From NCBI GenBank assembly GCA_900543815.1, contig UQST01000045.1, forward strand, positions 1-21,086: a stretch of DNA of 21,086 nucleotides, given 5' to 3'. Below the pieces are notes generated by a model that worked only from the letters and a program-made list of their open reading frames with translations, did no database searches and had not been told where the DNA came from. The translations under genes were made by a program, and so were the position numbers. The DNA is from an uncultured Prevotellaceae bacterium. Lineage in GTDB: Bacteria; Bacteroidota; Bacteroidia; Bacteroidales; Bacteroidaceae. Positions 7,439-14,402 of the stretch are shown here, piece after piece. The stretch's first letter is position 1. The number at the start of each line of letters is the position of its first letter.

Positions 7439-8467
7439 TCACGACTCTGCACCGCCCTTATGGGCATGCAGCAAACCGCATGCAGCATAGATATCCTGCC
7501 CGCGGCTGGCCCTGATGGTGGTGGTCACACCGTGATGGGTGAGGTAGTCGCGCAGCCACACCATAGTATCTTCGCTGGCACCGCGATAGGGTGTGTCGGG
7601 TATCTCATGGAAGCGGATGAGGTTCACACGGCATTCCATGCCACCGAGCAACTTCACCAGTTGTCGGGCATGAGCCGGCGAATCATTCAATCCACCAAAC
7701 ACAATGTACTCAAAACTGAGCCTGCGCTGGTGCGTCCAGTCGTGTTGCCGCAGCATCGCTATCAGCTCTGTGGCCGGACAAGCATGCTCGGCAGGCATCA
7801 TAGAGAGTCGTTCCTCGGGGAATGGATTGTGCAGGCTCACCGCCAGATGGCAGTAGCTGTCACTGAGGAAGCGCTCCACCTTCTGCTTCACGCCCACCGT
7901 AGAGACCGTGATACGCTTGGGACTCCAGGCCCATCCATAGTCAGAGGTGAGCACCTGTGTAGCCCTGAGCATGTGCTCGTAATTGTCCATCGGCTCTCCC
8001 TGACCCATGAAGACCACATTGGTCAGAGTGTCACGCTCGGGCAGAGAGTATATCTGATTGAGAATCTCTGCCGCACTGAGGTTTCCGCTGAAGCCCTGTC
8101 GTCCTGTCATGCAGAAGCGGCAACCCATGCGGCAACCCACCTGGCTGCTCACACACAGCGTGGCTCTGTCACCATCGGGAATATACACCGACTCCACCAT
8201 CTGCCCGCCGGCAGTGGGAAACAGGTACTTCACCGTGCCATCCACACTACGCTGACAGTCAGCAGGCGGTTGGCATCCCACCGTATAGCGCTCCGCCAAG
8301 AGCGTACGCATACGCAGCGAGATATTCGTCATCTCGCTGATGTCGGCCACATGGCTCTTGTATATCCAACGCGCCATTTGCCCTGCCGTGAATGCAGGCA
8401 TGCCCATTTCTGCAGCCACCGACCGCAGTTCGTCAAGGGTCATTCCAAGGAGTGCCTTCTTTTCCAT
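7439..8467 (-). CDS. rlmN: Dual-specificity RNA methyltransferase RlmN
   Basis: A 342-residue radical-SAM enzyme that methylates C2 of A2503 in 23S rRNA and A37 in some tRNAs, in the cytosol. The radical-SAM cluster motif is CRMGCRFC (C112, C116, C119). The two catalytic cysteines are C105 (in TLCVSSQVGC) and C330 (in DIYAACGLL), matching E. coli C118 and C355. MGQGEPMDNY (154-163) and SLHNP (211-215) are SAM-binding and substrate motifs. The frame is open up to 8512, but a promoter -7 box lies at 8490-8483, so the ATG at 8467 (MEKKALLG) is the likely start. It appears to be the first gene of the long minus-strand run. Confidence 0.95.
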   Translation of the reverse strand: MEKKALLGMTLDELRSVAAEMGMPAFTAGQMARWIYKSHVADISEMTNISLRMRTLLAERYTVGCQPPADCQRSVDGTVKYLFPTAGGQMVESVYIPDGDRATLCVSSQVGCRMGCRFCMTGRQGFSGNLSAAEILNQIYSLPERDTLTNVVFMGQGEPMDNYEHMLRATQVLTSDYGWAWSPKRITVSTVGVKQKVERFLSDSYCHLAVSLHNPFPEERLSMMPAEHACPATELIAMLRQHDWTHQRRLSFEYIVFGGLNDSPAHARQLVKLLGGMECRVNLIRFHEIPDTPYRGASEDTMVWLRDYLTHHGVTTTIRASRGQDIYAACGLLHAHKGGAES

Positions 8468-8482
8468 AATACTAACAATATG

Positions 8483-8490
8483 CAAAGATA
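8483..8490 (-). promoter_or_regulatory. Promoter -7 box for rlmN and the downstream run
   Basis: TATCTTTG on the minus strand, a perfect TAnnTTTG. The -33 region about 20 nt upstream reads GTTTTC, a weak match to TTTG. Predicted transcription start is near 8478-8480, leaving a 5' leader of only about 10-13 nt before the ATG at 8467. No other clear -7 box was seen on this strand until the ncRNA promoter at 229-260. Confidence 0.72.
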
Positions 8491-8586
8491 CACCTTTCCT
8501 GGCAGAAAACACGACTTCCTTTCACAAATCCATCGGGCATATACATCTTTTATTACACGCATGCGCATACAACCGCAGAAATTTGT

Positions 8587-8594
8587 TATCTTTG
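8587..8594 (+). promoter_or_regulatory. Promoter -7 box for the GH109-like gene
   Basis: TATCTTTG on the plus strand, 41 nt before the ATG at 8636. No convincing TTG was found about 20 nt upstream. The leader is A-rich and ends AAAAAAC directly before the ATG, a common arrangement in Bacteroidetes. It diverges from the rlmN promoter, the two -7 boxes being about 100 nt apart. Confidence 0.7.
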
Positions 8595-8635
8595 CACGAA
8601 AGTTACAAACTAATCTATCAACACTTACAAAAAAC

Positions 8636-10225
8636 ATGAAGAAAAGTTTTCTGAAAATCGCAATGGCGGTACTCGTTGCCGCCTCTACCTGTTTGAGCGC
8701 AGGTGCACAGAGCCTTAGCCCCAGCACCAAATGGCATTGGGACAAAGGTACCATCGTTGTGGAAACACCCGCCCGCCCTGCCGGACAGAAGAATGTACTG
8801 GGCCTCACCGCTCCCAAGATGACCACTGTAAGAGTGGGCTTCGTGGGTCTGGGTATGCGCGGACCAGGCGCTGTGGAACGTTTCTGCCACATCCCCGGTG
8901 TACAGATTGTGGCTCTGTGTGACTATGAAGCACCTCGCGCCGAGGCTTGCCAAAAGTATCTGCGTAATGCCGGACTGCCCCCTGCAGCCATCTACAGCGG
9001 CGAAAAGGGTTACGAGGAGCTGTGCAAGCGTCCCGACATCGACCTGGTATATGTAGCTACCGACTGGGACCACCACTTCCCCGTGGCTGTCTGCGCCATG
9101 AAGAACGGCAAGCATACTGCCATCGAGGTGCCCAGCGCCATGAACCTGGAGCAGTGCTGGGAGCTCATCGACCTCTCAGAGCAGACACGCATGCACTGCA
9201 TGATTCTGGAGAACTGCTGCTATGACTGGTATGAGATGACCGCTCTCAACATGGCACAGCACGGCGTATTCGGCGAAATCGTAAGCGCCGAGGGTGCCTA
9301 CATCCACAACCTTCTGCCCTTCTGGGATGCCTATTGGAAGAACCCCGACGGCAGCGATCCCGAGAAGCTGGGATGGCGTATGAAGTACAACAAGGAGAAC
9401 CGTGGTGACGTGTATGCAACACACGGACTGGGCCCTGTGGCACAGGCTCTGGATATCCACAGAGGCGACCGCTTCAAGACTCTGGTGGCTATGGACACCA
9501 AGAGTGTAGTGGGCCGCAACTATGTGAAGCAGCACACCGGCAAGGACTGTCCCGAGTATCGCAACGGTGACCAGACCACTACTCTGATGCGCACAGAGAA
9601 CGGCAAGATGGTACAGATACAGCACAACGTGATGACTTACCAGCCCTACAACCGCCTGTACAAGCTCATCGGCACCAGCGGCTACGCCACCAAGTATCCC
9701 GAACCACGCTTTGCCCTGGATGGTGGTGCCATCAAGGAGAGCGGTGTACCTCAGGTTGACAAGCTCGACACACACAACTTCATGAGCAAGGAGCAGCAGG
9801 ATGCTCTGGTATCTAAATACGAGCACCCCATCCTGAAGAAGTACGGTGCAATAGCCAAGGAAGTAGGTGGTCACGGCGGTATGGACTACATCATGGACGC
9901 CCGCATGATTTACTGCCTGCAGAATGGTCTGCCTCTGGACATGGACGTATATGACCTGGCAGAGTGGTGCTGCCTGGCCGAACTGGGCACACTGAGCATG
10001 GACAACAACTGTGCAGCTGTTTCCTTCCCCGACTTCACACGTGGTTTCTGGAACGTGGAGAAGGGTTTCAAGCACGCTTATGCCGCTCCTGAGGACGAGG
10101 CTCACGCTGCAGCCGCTGCCAAGGCAAGCACTGAGGCACAGAAGCAACTGACCCTGAAGAAGAAACTCTGGGAGAAGTACGACAAGGAGAAGGCCAAAGC
10201 AGCCAAGAAGGCAGCCAAGAAATAA
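8636..10225 (+). CDS. GH109-type exported Gfo/Idh/MocA protein (alpha-N-acetylgalactosaminidase family)
   Basis: A 529-residue exported protein. A Sec signal peptide (1-25, cleavage after SAGA) precedes a Rossmann NAD-binding domain (about 65-185) with VGFVGLGMRGPG, and EVPSA (164-168) where ordinary Gfo/Idh enzymes have EKP. The C-terminal half has ENCCYDWYEM (192-201), the GH109 hallmark YATHGLGPVAQ (260-270), and GGHGGMDYIMD (411-421). GH109 enzymes remove terminal alpha-GalNAc (as on mucin or A-antigen glycans) with a tightly held NAD+. The last ~45 residues are an unusual Ala/Lys-rich helix (DEAHAAAAAKAS to KAKAAKKAAKK). The start is the ATG after the promoter at 8587; the frame stays open upstream through rlmN but that part has no family similarity. 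The folate gene follows 11 nt later. Substrate is inferred from the family. Confidence 0.88.
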   Translation: MKKSFLKIAMAVLVAASTCLSAGAQSLSPSTKWHWDKGTIVVETPARPAGQKNVLGLTAPKMTTVRVGFVGLGMRGPGAVERFCHIPGVQIVALCDYEAPRAEACQKYLRNAGLPPAAIYSGEKGYEELCKRPDIDLVYVATDWDHHFPVAVCAMKNGKHTAIEVPSAMNLEQCWELIDLSEQTRMHCMILENCCYDWYEMTALNMAQHGVFGEIVSAEGAYIHNLLPFWDAYWKNPDGSDPEKLGWRMKYNKENRGDVYATHGLGPVAQALDIHRGDRFKTLVAMDTKSVVGRNYVKQHTGKDCPEYRNGDQTTTLMRTENGKMVQIQHNVMTYQPYNRLYKLIGTSGYATKYPEPRFALDGGAIKESGVPQVDKLDTHNFMSKEQQDALVSKYEHPILKKYGAIAKEVGGHGGMDYIMDARMIYCLQNGLPLDMDVYDLAEWCCLAELGTLSMDNNCAAVSFPDFTRGFWNVEKGFKHAYAAPEDEAHAAAAAKASTEAQKQLTLKKKLWEKYDKEKAKAAKKAAKK

Positions 10226-10236
10226 GCACTGTACAA

Positions 10237-10791
10237 ATGCCTTCGAAGAAGGAACTGCGCGCCTTGGCGCGACAAAGAAAAGCGGCACACTCGCCTGCAG
10301 AGCTTCGCATCATGTCGGAGCAAGTATGCAGGGGAGTGTGCCGCTCCCTTTTCTGGCAGCAGGCCCACAGCGTGCTGCTCTATCATCCTCTGCCCGATGA
10401 GGTGGATGTCACCGCGCTCCTGCACGCAGCTGTCAGCGCAGGCAAACAGGTGCTTCTGCCTGTAGTGACCGGTCCGGACAGCATCGAAGTGCGACGCTGG
10501 ACACCCGACACCCCCATGCAGACAGGTGCCTTTGGCATAGAGGAACCCTCGGGGGAGAATATCAGCAGGGAAGAATATGACAGCATCGACCTTGCCATCG
10601 TACCCGGAATGGGATTCGACAGCGAGGGACACCGGCTTGGACGGGGTAAAGGCTATTATGACCGACTGCTCACACGCATGCCCGCTGCACACCTCACCGG
10701 ACTTTGTTTCCCCTTCCAGATGCTTCCCGAAGTGCCCCACGAGGCACACGACATCAACATGGAAAACATCATCTTCGGCTGCGAAGAATAG
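10237..10791 (+). CDS. 5-formyltetrahydrofolate cyclo-ligase
   Basis: A 184-residue cytosolic enzyme (MTHFS family) converting 5-formyl-THF to 5,10-methenyl-THF with ATP. It starts MPSKKELRALARQRKAA, the usual basic N-terminus, has VLLPVV near 72-77, and carries the diagnostic C-terminal motif VPGMGFDSEGHRLGRGKGYYDR (first half 122-132, second half 133-143). The length is normal. It lies 11 nt after the GH109-like gene and is probably co-transcribed, although no metabolic link is apparent. Codons 16-36 contain a 19-bp near-perfect inverted repeat (10281-10299 with 10327-10345), reported separately. Confidence 0.93.
   Translation: MPSKKELRALARQRKAAHSPAELRIMSEQVCRGVCRSLFWQQAHSVLLYHPLPDEVDVTALLHAAVSAGKQVLLPVVTGPDSIEVRRWTPDTPMQTGAFGIEEPSGENISREEYDSIDLAIVPGMGFDSEGHRLGRGKGYYDRLLTRMPAAHLTGLCFPFQMLPEVPHEAHDINMENIIFGCEE
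10281..10345 (+). repeat. Strong inverted repeat inside the folate gene
   Basis: Arm 10281-10299 (AGCGGCACACTCGCCTGCA) and arm 10327-10345 (TGCAGGGGAGTGTGCCGCT) are complementary at 18 of 19 positions, separated by a 27-nt loop. The single mismatch is near the middle. It lies wholly within the coding frame, starting 44 nt after the start codon. Confidence 0.9.
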
Positions 10792-11103
10792 CGGCTCGAA
10801 CAGCAAATCAATATTATCAGAAGAACAAAAGGCATCTGCCGGATTCTGCCATTAGCAAAGCATACAACAGACACTCGCTGAGCATCTGTCCTACACCTGC
10901 CAAATACCCATCAACCACAAGTTAGACACCCATTCGTCACACGCTTTGCGTTCCATCGTCACCCGCAAAGCACCCATCCGACACCCGCAAAGCCTTCCAT
11001 CCCCGTCTGCTTTACACAGCCACAGTTGGCATGATACAACAATTCCAGCAGGACAACTCGCCTTCATTCGCTGCCCTGTAGAGTTCCAGTAAGAACAAGC
11101 TGA
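10792..11103 (+). other. Convergent intergenic region, non-coding
   Basis: A 312-bp gap between the folate gene (plus) and the HAD gene (minus). I see no credible gene or clear terminator. The central part (10930-11010) contains degenerate ~22-nt repeats, annotated separately. The remainder is featureless by eye. Confidence 0.6.
10930..11010 (+). repeat. Degenerate ~22-nt tandem repeat
   Basis: CCAT recurs at 10930, 10953, 10974 and 10997 (spacings 23, 21, 23). Units resemble CCATCGTCACCCGCAAAGCA; the second and third are closest, while the first has GCTTTGC in place of GCAAAGC. The copy number and divergence do not look like a CRISPR array. Confidence 0.55.
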
Positions 11104-11811
11104 CTAAAGCAATGCCTTTATCTCCTCCAGGCGGGTAACCGTGTGGTCAGCCCAAGGGAGCTGCTCTGTGCCGGCATCGGGTCGGCGCAGATAGATGGTG
11201 CGCAGCCCGGCATCGTGCGCTCCGTGAATGTCTGTCTCGGGATTGTCACCTATCATCACGGTATGTTCGGGCGTTGCGCCTGTCTCGCGGAAAGCGTAAT
11301 CAAAGAAAGCGGCACTGGGCTTGTTGGCCCCGGCATCCTCGCTCAGGATGATATGGTCAAAGTAATCGAAGAGGTTGCTGGCACGCAGCTTGCTGTACTG
11401 CACCTCGTGAAACCCATTGCTGCAAATGCTCATCCTGTAGCCCCGCTCCGCCAAGTAATCCATCAGGCTGTGCGCCCCTTCCACTACCCCAGGCTTCACC
11501 GCACACAGGGACAGGAAGTAGTCACTCACCTCGAGGCAGAACTCGCGCGTAGGTTCAAGCCCCTTACCCAAAGCCAGCGGGCGGCGGAAGCGCTCCACTA
11601 TGAGGTAATCGCGGTCAATCTCACCATGCGAATACTGCTCCCACAGTTCACCGTTGGTCTGCCAGTAAGGCACTGTGAAAGCCTCCACACTGGGAAAGTG
11701 CCGCTGGAGATGGAAGTGGTCGAAGAGTTCGCCCAAGGCGATGATGGCATTGCCATGTGTATCATAGAGTGTATCATCGAAGTCGATGAAGAGATGGGTC
11801 ACATTTTCCAT
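11104..11811 (-). CDS. YjjG-like HAD-superfamily hydrolase
   Basis: A 235-residue cytosolic HAD subfamily IA phosphatase, probably a house-cleaning nucleotidase like YjjG. Motif I is FIDFDDTLYD with nucleophile D10 and acid D12; motif II is SICSNGF (S131); motif III is K164 in GANKPS; motif IV is GDNPETDIHGA (D189, D194). A helical cap lies at about 18-105. The frame continues upstream to 12027 but that part overlaps the neighbouring oxidoreductase gene and has no HAD character, so I take ATG at 11811. It follows the Gfo/Idh gene after 91 nt with no visible promoter, so co-transcription is possible. The exact substrate is unknown. Confidence 0.88.
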   Translation of the reverse strand: MENVTHLFIDFDDTLYDTHGNAIIALGELFDHFHLQRHFPSVEAFTVPYWQTNGELWEQYSHGEIDRDYLIVERFRRPLALGKGLEPTREFCLEVSDYFLSLCAVKPGVVEGAHSLMDYLAERGYRMSICSNGFHEVQYSKLRASNLFDYFDHIILSEDAGANKPSAAFFDYAFRETGATPEHTVMIGDNPETDIHGAHDAGLRTIYLRRPDAGTEQLPWADHTVTRLEEIKALL

Positions 11812-11877
11812 AAGTGTGCTGACGTATGGCGCAGGCAGGCGGGGAAACTCAGTGGTCTCCCTCACGCGCACGCGCGT

Positions 11878-11891
11878 ATTATATATAATGT
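11878..11891. repeat. AT-only palindrome in the Gfo/Idh-HAD gap
   Basis: ATTATATATAAT (11878-11889) is a perfect 12-bp palindrome and extends into ATATATAATGT (11881-11891). That same 11-mer occurs at 7392-7402 and, on the minus strand, at 2408-2398, all in intergenic gaps. Confidence 0.6.
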
Positions 11892-11902
11892 ATAGGGGGA
11901 GT

Positions 11903-12904
11903 CTAAATCTTGCCCAGGATGCGGTCCATAACCCAGTTGACGCTGGTGGCGCTGATGCTGTCGGCCGTGCACGAACCACGATGCTGCAGATGGCGAACCA
12001 CCTGTTCGATGAGCGGCATCTGCACATGGGGCGGGTTGGGCACCACTATCTCCTGCCGTCCTTGCGCATTGTGGAGCACAATGGGGTCGTAGGTAAACAC
12101 CGAGAAGCACAACTGCCCCTGGTCACCGATAAGCTCGATGCGGTCCTGGCGTGCACTCTCGTGGCTCACGAAGCACCACGAACCGCTGCCGGGAAGGCCG
12201 TCGTGGAACTGGAAGCAGGCGCTCACCGAATCCTCGGTCTCGTACAGACCGCCGCGGTTGGTGCGATAGCCCTTGGCCTGCACGATAGGACCGAAGAGCT
12301 CCTGAAGCAGGTCTATCTGGTGGGGAGCCAGGTCATAGAAATAGCCTCCGCCAGCTATATCACGCTGCACACGCCATGGAAGATTGGTGCTGTTGTAGTC
12401 CAGGTCGCGTGGCGGCACGGCAAATCGTATCTGCACATTGATGACCCGGCCTATGGCACCCGACTGCACCAGCTCCTTCACCTTGAGGAAATACGGCAGA
12501 CAGCGGCGGTAATAGGCCACGAAGCAGGGTACCTGGGTCTGCTCACTCACCCTGTTGACGCGCTGGCAGTCGAGATAACTGCTTGCCAACGGCTTCTCCA
12601 CATACACCGGCTTGCCTGCCTTCATGCTCATGATGGCATAAGTGGCATGCGACGAGGGCGGTGTGGCGATATACACAGCATTCACCTCAGGGTCATCTAT
12701 CAGCTGCTGCGCATCGGTGTACCAGCGCTCCACATTGTGCCTCTGGGCATACGACCGGGCTTTCTCCTTGCTTCGGCTCATCACGGCACGTATGCTGGAG
12801 CCTGGTATCATGGCAAAGGCCGGGCCACTCTTCTTCTCGGTGACCTCACCGCAGCCTATAAAGCCCCACTTTATCTCCTGCTCAGTATTGTTAAGGGTTT
12901 GCAT
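11903..12904 (-). CDS. Gfo/Idh/MocA family NAD(P)-dependent oxidoreductase
   Basis: A 333-residue cytosolic oxidoreductase. The Rossmann signature is IKWGFIGCGEVTEKKSGPAF (11-30), followed by a conserved AVYIATPPSSHA (76-87), the catalytic-lysine motif VEKPLA (102-107), and GGGYFYDLAPHQIDLL (185-200), where D191 and H195 are the usual catalytic pair. It has no signal peptide, unlike the GH109-like member in this window, and keeps the EKP lysine, so it is likely a real sugar or polyol dehydrogenase or reductase. The substrate cannot be told. It has its own promoter at 12958-12928 and is followed by the HAD gene. Confidence 0.9.
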   Translation of the reverse strand: MQTLNNTEQEIKWGFIGCGEVTEKKSGPAFAMIPGSSIRAVMSRSKEKARSYAQRHNVERWYTDAQQLIDDPEVNAVYIATPPSSHATYAIMSMKAGKPVYVEKPLASSYLDCQRVNRVSEQTQVPCFVAYYRRCLPYFLKVKELVQSGAIGRVINVQIRFAVPPRDLDYNSTNLPWRVQRDIAGGGYFYDLAPHQIDLLQELFGPIVQAKGYRTNRGGLYETEDSVSACFQFHDGLPGSGSWCFVSHESARQDRIELIGDQGQLCFSVFTYDPIVLHNAQGRQEIVVPNPPHVQMPLIEQVVRHLQHRGSCTADSISATSVNWVMDRILGKI

Positions 12905-12927
12905 AAGCGACTCTATTCTTCGTTATG

Positions 12928-12958
12928 CAAATTTACGGGTATTTGCCAAGAGAGCCAA
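12928..12958 (-). promoter_or_regulatory. Promoter of the Gfo/Idh gene
   Basis: On the minus strand TTGG (12958-12955) is followed after 19 nt by TAAATTTG (12935-12928), matching TTG / TAnnTTTG spacing. The leader to the ATG at 12904 is about 20 nt. Confidence 0.72.
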
Positions 12959-13011
12959 GGCCGGCACGCACATTTTAGCCGTAAAGAGAACAGCGAAAGG
13001 GGGAAAAGCAG

Positions 13012-13019
13012 TAACTTTG
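13012..13019 (+). promoter_or_regulatory. Putative -7 box for the orphan membrane-protein gene
   Basis: TAACTTTG on the plus strand, 22 nt before the ATG at 13042. No TTG is visible at the right distance upstream, so it is weaker than the divergent promoter at 12928-12958. Confidence 0.55.
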
Positions 13020-13041
13020 CTCCAAATAAAGCTACTACGCG

Positions 13042-13827
13042 ATGGAGACAAACACAGAGAATCATATCAAGGTGCGCGAAGCGCGCTCGTATGCAAGGTG
13101 CATCAAGCTGGGACTGAGCACGGCAGCCGACCACGCAGGGGTGGTGTGGACACACACATGGCCCTCGGTGCTGCTGAGCCTGGTGCTGCCCTTCCCAGGG
13201 CTGATTATCTTTATAGGACAACTGGACAGGCTGCTTTGCGAATGGCGCGAACTGGGATTTGTGCCACGCCGCAAACCGCTGGAGGGCTGGAGGATGGATG
13301 CCCACCGCAGCGTGAGGGCGCTGGTGAGCCTGTTAGTCTTCGTATTTATCATTTGTGTGATAGGCAGTTGCACGTGGGCAGCGATGGTATATCTGCCTCA
13401 CGGCAAACTGATGGCAATGGCCGCGATGGTCATTCTCGCGCTGGTGGCATTGCCCTCGGTGATGATGATGATGGAGGTGGAATACAGCGACAGTCCGCTT
13501 CCCGTGTGCCGCGCAGGCTGGCTCACTGGCTTCAGGCACTACGGCAGCCTGCTGGCCTACAGTCTGCTGCTCTTCATGATCAACCTGCTCATCATGTTGG
13601 CCGGCACATTCCCCATGAACATCGTGACGATGGCATCCACCCAAGCCTGGCAAGCCGCTCTGGCCGGCGATACGGTGATGACACCCACCATGTGGCCGCT
13701 CGCCATAATAGCGTCATACATCATCTACCTGATCTTCACATTCTCGGCCATCACCATCACGGCATTCTGCAACAATCTCTTCTGGGGCAGCATCCATGCA
13801 CGTGAGGCAGAGAAGAAACAGGACTAA
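13042..13827 (+). CDS. Multi-pass membrane protein of unknown function
   Basis: A 261-residue integral membrane protein that I do not recognise. It has about five hydrophobic stretches (42-60, 92-116, 122-145, 168-188, 217-242), a basic N-terminal tail and a charged C-terminus (REAEKKQD). After the first helix comes a cytosolic-looking segment with LCEWRELGFVPRRKPLEGW. There is no enzyme motif. It stands alone on the plus strand between the divergent Gfo/Idh gene and the repeat-rich intergenic region. The -7 box at 13012 supports the start. Codon use looks like that of its neighbours, so it is probably real. Confidence 0.78.
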   Translation: METNTENHIKVREARSYARCIKLGLSTAADHAGVVWTHTWPSVLLSLVLPFPGLIIFIGQLDRLLCEWRELGFVPRRKPLEGWRMDAHRSVRALVSLLVFVFIICVIGSCTWAAMVYLPHGKLMAMAAMVILALVALPSVMMMMEVEYSDSPLPVCRAGWLTGFRHYGSLLAYSLLLFMINLLIMLAGTFPMNIVTMASTQAWQAALAGDTVMTPTMWPLAIIASYIIYLIFTFSAITITAFCNNLFWGSIHAREAEKKQD

Positions 13828-13866
13828 GCCGCTCGCAGCCTGGCCGCTATAGGCCAACAGACAACA

Positions 13867-13913
13867 GGAAGGCATACGTCAGCTCCCACTCAGGGCTGTA
13901 GCGTATGCCTTCC
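13867..13913 (+). terminator. Long hairpin after the membrane-protein gene
   Basis: GGAAGGCATACG (13867-13878) pairs perfectly with CGTATGCCTTCC (13902-13913). The 23-nt loop can partly close further (CAG/CTG plus CCC/GGG). It is 40 nt after the stop of the plus-strand gene. There is no proper T-tract on either side, so it may be an intrinsic terminator of poor quality or a structured repeat. Confidence 0.5.
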
Positions 13914-14124
13914 TTGCGTAACAGCCCATCGGGACAGTTCTCTCTGGGGAGCAATGGAACCGTCTTGGCCCGACTCCTCCGCATCTTAACCCGTTTGCAG
14001 GAAACCCTTGGGACTGAAAGGATTCCGCCCTCCCAGGCATCCCTCTCCACCCTACCCTCCGTCTCGCCCCATGGTCGCAGGACAAACGGAGTGCGCTGCA
14101 CCGGGCTACGCAATGCGCTCCGTT

Positions 14125-14150
14125 GGGCATCGCAGCGCGCTGCGATGCCC
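14125..14150. repeat. Perfect 26-bp palindrome
   Basis: GGGCATCGCAGCG (14125-14137) is followed with no spacer by its exact reverse complement (14138-14150). The stem is GC-rich and lies just before the inverted-repeat cassette. Confidence 0.95.
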
Positions 14151-14185
14151 GATGCAGCGTGCTGGAATTATTCTGGCAGCAAGCA

Positions 14186-14283
14186 GAAATCTCCGTTTGC
14201 AGGTTGCGGATGGCCGTACAAAGCCTTCTGATGGCCATACAAAGACTGCGTATGTGCATCCAAAGACTGCAAACGGAGATTTC
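14186..14283. repeat. 17-bp inverted repeat enclosing three 21-nt tandem repeats
   Basis: GAAATCTCCGTTTGCAG (14186-14202) and CTGCAAACGGAGATTTC (14267-14283) are perfect inverted copies 64 nt apart. Between and into the right arm lie three imperfect 21-nt units, with CAAAG at 14219, 14240 and 14261; units resemble GATGGCCATACAAAGACTGC. The period of 21 keeps frames open on both strands and produces heptad-like peptides, which I regard as incidental. Confidence 0.92.
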
Positions 14284-14402
14284 ACCAAGCACCCAGAAGA
14301 CTTTCGCCATACTTCCGGAACGGATTCTGAAGGGTGGCGGGAAACATCAGAAAGCGGTAAGACATCCATCAGAAGACAACAAGATATCCGTCCTGAAACA
14401 AT

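Noticed and set aside
8468..8512. Upstream start for RlmN adding 15 residues
   Set aside because: The added part lies across and upstream of the -7 box at 8490-8483, so it would not be transcribed; the family N-terminus fits the ATG at 8467.
7460..8635. In-frame extension of the GH109-like gene across rlmN
   Set aside because: The extension is the antisense of rlmN with no similarity. A promoter -7 box at 8587 and a signal peptide starting at 8636 define the true start.
11812..12027. N-terminal extension of the HAD protein by 72 residues
   Set aside because: It overlaps the 3' end of the oxidoreductase gene on the same strand, is Arg/Ser-rich and has no HAD features; ATG 11811 directly precedes motif I.
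10930..14283. CRISPR array
   Set aside because: Repeats are degenerate, contiguous without unique spacers, only three or four copies, and no cas genes are present.
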